Origin: an uncultured Saprospiraceae bacterium
GTDB taxonomy: Bacteria > Bacteroidota > Bacteroidia > Chitinophagales > Saprospiraceae
Assembly (NCBI GenBank): GCA_938033975.1
Contig: CALHKJ010000296.1
Location: forward strand, 1 to 18,609
Length of the DNA: 18,609 bases
Reading direction: 5' to 3'
Part shown: in pieces, positions 14,688-18,609 of the stretch
Position numbering within the stretch: the stretch's first letter is position 1
How the letters are laid out: each line of letters starts with the position of its first letter
The notes under the pieces: model-generated
Databases searched by the model: none
Told to the model about the DNA's origin: nothing
The model's input: only the letters and a program-made list of their open reading frames with translations
Made by a program: the position numbers and the translations under genes

Positions 14688-15533
14688 TTAGTTAAACAAT
14701 TTTTCTCTTACATTTTTGATGTCATCGTTTGATTTCAACAAACAAGACAAACTATTATAAATGGCATTAGGGTCTCCATCTAGTGCTGCAATCCCCTTTG
14801 CCCAATCAATCGTTTCTGCAACACCTGGGGTTTTATCAAGCTTCAAGTTTCTAATTTTTTGAATGTGTTCAGCAATTTGTTCCGCTAATTTCGATTCAAT
14901 ATCAGGTTGATGCTTTTTAATAATTTTCATTTCCTTATCCATTGAAGGATAATCTACCCAGTGATACAAACATCTTCTTTTTAGTGCATCCGAAAGTTCA
15001 CGACTTCTATTTGATGTTAAGATTACAATGGGTCTATTCTTACTTTTTATCGTTCCAAGTTCCGGAATTGAAATCTGAAATTCGGATAACAATTCCAATA
15101 GAAAAGCTTCAAACTCTTCATCGGAACGATCAATTTCATCAAGCAATAAAACACTTGGTTTGTCTGAAGCTATGGCTTTTAGTAAAGGTCTTTCCAACAA
15201 ATACTCTTTACCAAATATCATATCCTCCTTTTCCTTTTCTGATTTCGTTCCTGATTCATGAATCTTAATCGCCAACAATTGTTTTTGATAATTCCATTCA
15301 TAAATCGCATTGTTCACATCCAGACCCTCATAGCACTGAAGCCTTATCAAATCATATCCTAAGTACTCTGATAGAATATAGGCAATCTGTGTTTTACCTA
15401 CTCCCGGATTACCTTCAAGTAAGAGTGGCTTTTCCAATTTCAACATTAGGAATAAAACAGTTGCCAGTTCTTCCTCAATCACATATCCTAGCTCATCAAT
15501 GATTGGAATAAGATCCCTCGGTTCTTTTACCAT
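14688..15533 (-). CDS. coxD: CoxD, MoxR-type AAA+ ATPase for CO dehydrogenase maturation
   Basis: The 281-residue protein has Walker A GNPGVGKT (41-48), Walker B VLLLDEIDR (128-136), sensor-1 Asn175 in ILTSNRSRELSDALKRRC and the adjacent arginine pair Arg187-Arg188. The arrangement is that of MoxR AAA+ ATPases. In Oligotropha carboxidovorans, CoxD is required for sulfuration and copper insertion that turn the apo-enzyme into the active [CuSMoO2] form. Here it follows coxG by four bases and precedes the 102-aa gene and coxE, in keeping with the usual MoxR-VWA pairing. Cytoplasmic. Length is typical of CoxD. Confidence 0.94.
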   Translation of the reverse strand: MVKEPRDLIPIIDELGYVIEEELATVLFLMLKLEKPLLLEGNPGVGKTQIAYILSEYLGYDLIRLQCYEGLDVNNAIYEWNYQKQLLAIKIHESGTKSEKEKEDMIFGKEYLLERPLLKAIASDKPSVLLLDEIDRSDEEFEAFLLELLSEFQISIPELGTIKSKNRPIVILTSNRSRELSDALKRRCLYHWVDYPSMDKEMKIIKKHQPDIESKLAEQIAEHIQKIRNLKLDKTPGVAETIDWAKGIAALDGDPNAIYNSLSCLLKSNDDIKNVREKLFN

Positions 15534-15537
15534 CTAT

Positions 15538-16065
15538 TTATTTCTTACGCCCAAAAAGGCTTTTAGCCACTGTCCCAATCATTGATCCAGCATTCATTGT
15601 ATTATCAACATCACTACCAGAAAGTTTTGCTCTGAAGTTGTCAACAAACTGATCTAGTAATTGATCCGAAACATCGTTGATTAGTCTAGAACCAAACTGT
15701 GCCAGCATTCCTACAATGGTAATATCCATAGAAAAGACCACTTTGGTTTTCCCATCCTCTTCAGTGAGCGTTCCATTCATGATCATATCTGCAGAGCCCT
15801 TTCCTTTGCTATCAAGTCCACGACCCTTCAAAACCATTTTGTTGTTTTCTTCATCCAACTCAATGATTTCAATATCACCCGCATAGGCAGCTTTGATAGG
15901 ACCAAATTTGGTGACAACAGCTCCTTTATAATTTTTGTCATCGATTTTTTCGGTGATTGAAGCACCAGGAACACAGACTACTATTTCTTCTGGATTCGCC
16001 AGGTTTTTCCAAACCTCACCGATTGGTTGATCAATTTCAAACTCTTTAGTTATCTGAGTATTCAT
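15538..16065 (-). CDS. coxG: CoxG, SRPBCC-family CO dehydrogenase membrane-linking protein
   Basis: A 175-residue CoxG: residues 1-150 form the START/SRPBCC-like fold with the family signatures EVWKNLANPEEIVVCVPGAS and the segment VTKFGPIKAAYAGDI. The C-terminal SMIGTVAKSLFGRKK is a short amphipathic, positively charged tail of the type that tethers CoxG to the membrane. Published work on CoxG assigns it to recruiting CO dehydrogenase to the membrane and passing quinone to it. The gene is placed directly after coxL rather than after coxE/F as in Oligotropha. A strong hairpin and a 20-codon mini-ORF occupy the 72-base gap upstream and could set its expression relative to coxL. Confidence 0.93.
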   Translation of the reverse strand: MNTQITKEFEIDQPIGEVWKNLANPEEIVVCVPGASITEKIDDKNYKGAVVTKFGPIKAAYAGDIEIIELDEENNKMVLKGRGLDSKGKGSADMIMNGTLTEEDGKTKVVFSMDITIVGMLAQFGSRLINDVSDQLLDQFVDNFRAKLSGSDVDNTMNAGSMIGTVAKSLFGRKK

Positions 16066-16108
16066 AATTTAAATTAAAGTAAGCACCACAAATTATTGTG
16101 GTGCTCAT
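16046..16108 (-). CDS. Possible 20-codon leader mini-ORF overlapping the coxG start
   Basis: An ATG at 16108-16106 opens a 20-codon frame that runs through the hairpin and stops (TAA) 17 codon-bases inside coxG, in a different frame. The 11 bases around its ATG (GTTTATCATGA) are identical to those around the coxL start codon. Ribosomes translating it would melt the hairpin and terminate close to the coxG start, which could couple or regulate translation. It may be chance. Confidence 0.25.
   Translation of the reverse strand: MSTTIICGAYFNLNYEYSDN
16082..16105 (-). promoter_or_regulatory. Perfect hairpin in the coxL-coxG gap (attenuator or mRNA-stabilising element)
   Basis: AGCACCACAA and TTGTGGTGCT form a perfect 10-pair stem with a four-base loop, by far the strongest hairpin in the cox operon. 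It begins 32 bases after the coxL stop and ends 16 bases before the coxG ATG. On the transcript the stem is followed by UACUUUAAUUU, too interrupted for an efficient terminator. A partial terminator or a 3'-end block that raises the level of coxSL mRNA over the maturation genes is the likely role. Confidence 0.7.
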
Positions 16109-16137
16109 GATAAACAATATTTTAATAAACTATACTA

Positions 16138-18516
16138 TTAGGCTTTATCATTAAAGTAGCCTACTTTCTTCAATTCTTTGTACAACTTAAATGGTGTAAC
16201 AGGAATTTCTAAATGCTTAATTCCTAAGTGATGAACAGCATCGACAATTGCATTTACAATCGCTGGTGGTGCTCCAACAGTAGGAGATTCTCCTACTCCT
16301 TTTGCTCCAATTGGGTGATGTGGTGCTGGTGTTACTGTGTGACCAGTTTCCCAACTTGGTGACTCAACTGCAGTTGGTACCAAATAATCCATGAAGGTAC
16401 CGTTTAGAATATTTCCTGCATCGTCATAAATTAACTCTTCATACATCGCAGGTGCAATGCCTTGTGTCAGTCCTCCGTGAACTTGACCCTGTACAATCAT
16501 TGGGTTAATAATATTTCCGCAATCATCTATTGCAACAAATCTTCTGACTTTTATATCACATGTTTCAGGATCAACATCTACTACACAGATATATGCTCCT
16601 GAAGGGAATGTCAAGTTTGGTGGATCATAATAATGAGTCGCTTCAAATCCTGCTTCCATTCCTTCTGGGTGATTGGTATAAGAAGCGAATACAATTTCTT
16701 GTATGGTTTTTGACTTCTCAGGTGCTCCCTTTACAAAGAACTTTCCTGGTTCCCATTCTAGATCTTGTTCGCTTACTTCCATCAAGTGAGCAGCAATCTT
16801 CTTTGCCTTGTCTCTCAATTTACGAGCAGCCATTGCCGCTGCAGCTCCAGCTGTCGGAGTACTACGACTTGCGTAGGTACCCAATCCGTAAGGAGCGGTA
16901 TCCGTATCTCCTTCTTCTATTTGGATATTTTCCATTGGTATTCCTAATTCCTCCGCTATAATTTGGGCGTAGGTTGTTTCATGGCCTTGTCCTTGAGATT
17001 TAGTACCAAATCGTGCGATTGCCTTTCCAGTTGGGTGCACTCTGATTTCAGCGCTATCAAACATTTTAATTCCAAGGATATCAAAATCTTTTTGAGGACC
17101 AGCTCCTACCACTTCCGTAAATGTGGAAATTCCAATTCCCATTAGTTTTCCTTCTTTACGCAATTCCTCTTGTTCTTTTCTGAGCTCATGGTATCCTACC
17201 GTTTTCATTGCCAATTCTAAACCAGCATGATAATCTCCACTATCGTAAGACCAACCTGTTGGAGAAGCCCAAGGGAATTGATCCTTCTTGATAAAGTTAT
17301 CCATTCGCAAATCTGCAGGATCCTTTCCTACTTCTTTTGCAAACATATCTGTCATTCGTTCGATAGCATGAACCGCTTCTGTTACTCTAAATGAACAACG
17401 ATAAGCAACTCCCCCTGGTGGTTTGTTGGTGTATACCGCATCGGCTTCCATATAAGATGCGCCATAATCATATGATCCAGTTCCTATTGAGAAAAGTCCT
17501 GTTGGAAACTTGGATGGATTTGCGGAAGCATCGGTATAACCATGATCTGCTAGTACCTTAAATCTTGTTGCTTGAATTTTACCATCTTTCGTTCCAGCCA
17601 TTTCTGCTGTAATATGATAATCTCTGGCAAAGGAATCTGCTTGTAGATTCTCTGACCGATCTTCAATCCACTTGATTGGTGCACCTGTCAGGAATGATAC
17701 AGCAATTGCAATTACATAACCAGGATATACAGGTACCTTTCCTCCAAAACCGCCTCCAATATCTGGAGATATAACTCTAATCTTTTCTTCAGTAAGACCA
17801 ACATGACCAGCAACCAAAGCTATCACCGTTCTGATCGCATGAGGTGCTTGTGTAGTCATATACATCGTTAGATGATTCTCTACTTTATTATAAGCAGCTA
17901 CACATCCACATGTCTCTATCGATGCCACATGGATTCTTGGAATATGCATTTGTTGCTTAACAGTAACATCAGCATTTTTGAAAATCTCATCAGTTTTTTC
18001 TTTGTCACCTACATCCCAATGCCAAATGTGATTGTCCGTTTTTCCTTCTTGATCAGGTCTCAAAATTGGAGCATCATCATCCATTGCTTTGAATGGATCC
18101 ATCAATGGCTTCATTGGTTCGTACTCAACGACAACTGCTTCTTTACCATCACGAGCTACATATCTATCTGTTGCAATAACTGCACAAACTTCTTGAGACT
18201 GATACATCACTGTATCGGTTGGTAATACCATTTGGGTATCAGACATTAAAGTTGGCATCCAGTGAAGGTTGTACTTTTCTAAATCCTTCCCTGTTACTAC
18301 CGCAATTACTCCTTCTATTTCTAATGCTTTCGAAGAATCAATTGATTTAATTTTTGCGTAAGCATATGGACTCCTAACAATGTCCATGTATAGCATACCA
18401 GGTAATTTTACGTCATCAACGTAATTACCCTTTCCTTGTATAAATCGTGCATCTTCCTTTCTCTTTTTAGAGTGGCCCATGCCGCCTATTTCCTTGGATG
18501 TTTTACATTTTATCAT
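16138..18516 (-). CDS. coxL: Form I aerobic CO dehydrogenase, large (molybdenum-copper) subunit CoxL
   Basis: The 792-residue protein aligns by eye along its whole length with Oligotropha carboxidovorans CoxL: KGNYVDDVKLPGML, PDIGGGFGGK (251-260), GTKSQGQGHETTYAQII, GLGTYASRSTPTAGAA and HHPIGAKGVGESPTVG. The decisive motif is AYRCSFR at 371-377; Cys374 (codon 17395-17397) is the ligand that carries copper in the [CuSMoO2] centre. Gln223 (TTQAPHAIRT) and Glu743 (GVGES) match Oligotropha Gln240 and Glu763. Form II homologues of uncertain function have AYRGAGR instead. It oxidises CO with water to CO2. The ATG at 18516 is the only sensible start. coxS lies 30 bases upstream, coxG 72 bases downstream. 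Confidence 0.97.
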   Translation of the reverse strand: MIKCKTSKEIGGMGHSKKRKEDARFIQGKGNYVDDVKLPGMLYMDIVRSPYAYAKIKSIDSSKALEIEGVIAVVTGKDLEKYNLHWMPTLMSDTQMVLPTDTVMYQSQEVCAVIATDRYVARDGKEAVVVEYEPMKPLMDPFKAMDDDAPILRPDQEGKTDNHIWHWDVGDKEKTDEIFKNADVTVKQQMHIPRIHVASIETCGCVAAYNKVENHLTMYMTTQAPHAIRTVIALVAGHVGLTEEKIRVISPDIGGGFGGKVPVYPGYVIAIAVSFLTGAPIKWIEDRSENLQADSFARDYHITAEMAGTKDGKIQATRFKVLADHGYTDASANPSKFPTGLFSIGTGSYDYGASYMEADAVYTNKPPGGVAYRCSFRVTEAVHAIERMTDMFAKEVGKDPADLRMDNFIKKDQFPWASPTGWSYDSGDYHAGLELAMKTVGYHELRKEQEELRKEGKLMGIGISTFTEVVGAGPQKDFDILGIKMFDSAEIRVHPTGKAIARFGTKSQGQGHETTYAQIIAEELGIPMENIQIEEGDTDTAPYGLGTYASRSTPTAGAAAAMAARKLRDKAKKIAAHLMEVSEQDLEWEPGKFFVKGAPEKSKTIQEIVFASYTNHPEGMEAGFEATHYYDPPNLTFPSGAYICVVDVDPETCDIKVRRFVAIDDCGNIINPMIVQGQVHGGLTQGIAPAMYEELIYDDAGNILNGTFMDYLVPTAVESPSWETGHTVTPAPHHPIGAKGVGESPTVGAPPAIVNAIVDAVHHLGIKHLEIPVTPFKLYKELKKVGYFNDKA

Positions 18517-18546
18517 GATAAACTACTTTCTTTTTTTAATTGGTTT

Positions 18547-18609
18547 TTAACTAACAAATTCAGGTTCAGTCGATGGAAGTTCTTTTCCTTGCATCTTAGC
18601 TGAAGCCCA
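18547..18609 (-). CDS. coxS: CoxS, 2Fe-2S small subunit of CO dehydrogenase, last 20 residues only
   Basis: The frame is open from the right edge and ends in TAA at 18549-18547. The visible C-terminus, WASAKMQGKELPSTEPEFVS, fits the tail that follows the second 2Fe-2S motif in molybdenum-hydroxylase small subunits (pattern ...CTGYxxIVxAIxxAAxKxxG). Position directly upstream of coxL is the standard coxSL order. None of the cysteines are in the window, so the call depends mainly on context. coxM is expected further right. Confidence 0.8.
   Translation of the reverse strand, partial: WASAKMQGKELPSTEPEFVS

Noticed and set aside
16560..16961. 133-aa plus-strand frame inside coxL, and other plus-strand frames between 11818 and 18225
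   Set aside because: All are antisense to confidently identified genes, with low-complexity Ser/Phe/Leu-rich translations and no own context.
16138..18516. Reading the large subunit as xanthine dehydrogenase or form II CoxL-like protein
   Set aside because: The AYRCSFR motif and near full-length match to Oligotropha CoxL are specific to form I CO dehydrogenase; form II has AYRGAGR.
1..18609. CRISPR array, defence genes, insertion sequences, tRNA or attachment sites
   Set aside because: No regularly spaced repeats, transposase or integrase motifs, cloverleaf or direct repeats flanking the cox island were seen on either strand.

Overview
The window is about 18.6 kb of AT-rich, gene-dense DNA from a member of the Bacteroidota, most likely a Cytophagales/Flammeovirgaceae-type marine or aquatic bacterium. 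The assignment rests on a large secreted protease with a type IX secretion C-terminal tail, a PD40-repeat lipoprotein, promoter-like elements of the Bacteroidota TTTG / TAnnTTTG type, and few Shine-Dalgarno sequences. The genus is inference. No tRNA, rRNA, transposase, phage gene or CRISPR array is visible.

Left third (1-7100), general functions. There is the 3' end of a PfkB-family sugar/nucleoside kinase, a secreted bicupin protein, a small putative secreted peptide, a MIP-family channel with a strongly altered selectivity filter, and a PD40 beta-propeller lipoprotein. On the minus strand lie a trypsin-fold protease with a P-domain and sorting domain and a small ORF just behind it. The protease promoter carries a 22-bp perfect palindrome.

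Centre and right (7349-18609), a molybdenum hydroxylase island made of two convergent transcription units. The plus-strand unit is xdhC-moaA-moeA with 4-nt or shorter overlaps. The minus-strand unit runs coxS (C-terminal end only)-coxL-coxG-coxD-(unknown 102-aa protein)-coxE-(XdhC fused to YHS)-moaC-(MobB-like domain fused to MobA), ending 6 bp from moeA. CoxL carries AYRCSFR, the active-site signature of form I aerobic CO dehydrogenase, plus the matching Gln and Glu. The island therefore encodes a true CO dehydrogenase with the [CuSMoO2] active site, not a generic xanthine dehydrogenase homologue.

How the genes work together. MoaA and MoaC make the pterin precursor, MoeA inserts molybdate, and the MobA-like protein adds the nucleotide. 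The XdhC-like proteins probably carry or protect the cofactor. CoxD (AAA+ ATPase) and CoxE (VWA) mature the cluster. CoxS/CoxL, with CoxM presumably beyond the right edge, oxidise CO, and CoxG links the enzyme to the membrane quinone pool. MoaD, MoaE, MoeB and CoxM are not in the window.

Most unusual parts: a YHS metal-binding domain fused to an XdhC-type protein in an operon for a copper-containing enzyme; the unrecognised 102-aa protein between coxD and coxE, in the same frame as coxE and separated from it by one TAA; the degenerate MobB-MobA fusion; a perfect hairpin inside a 20-codon mini-ORF ahead of coxG; and the aquaporin-like channel lacking the usual filter arginine.
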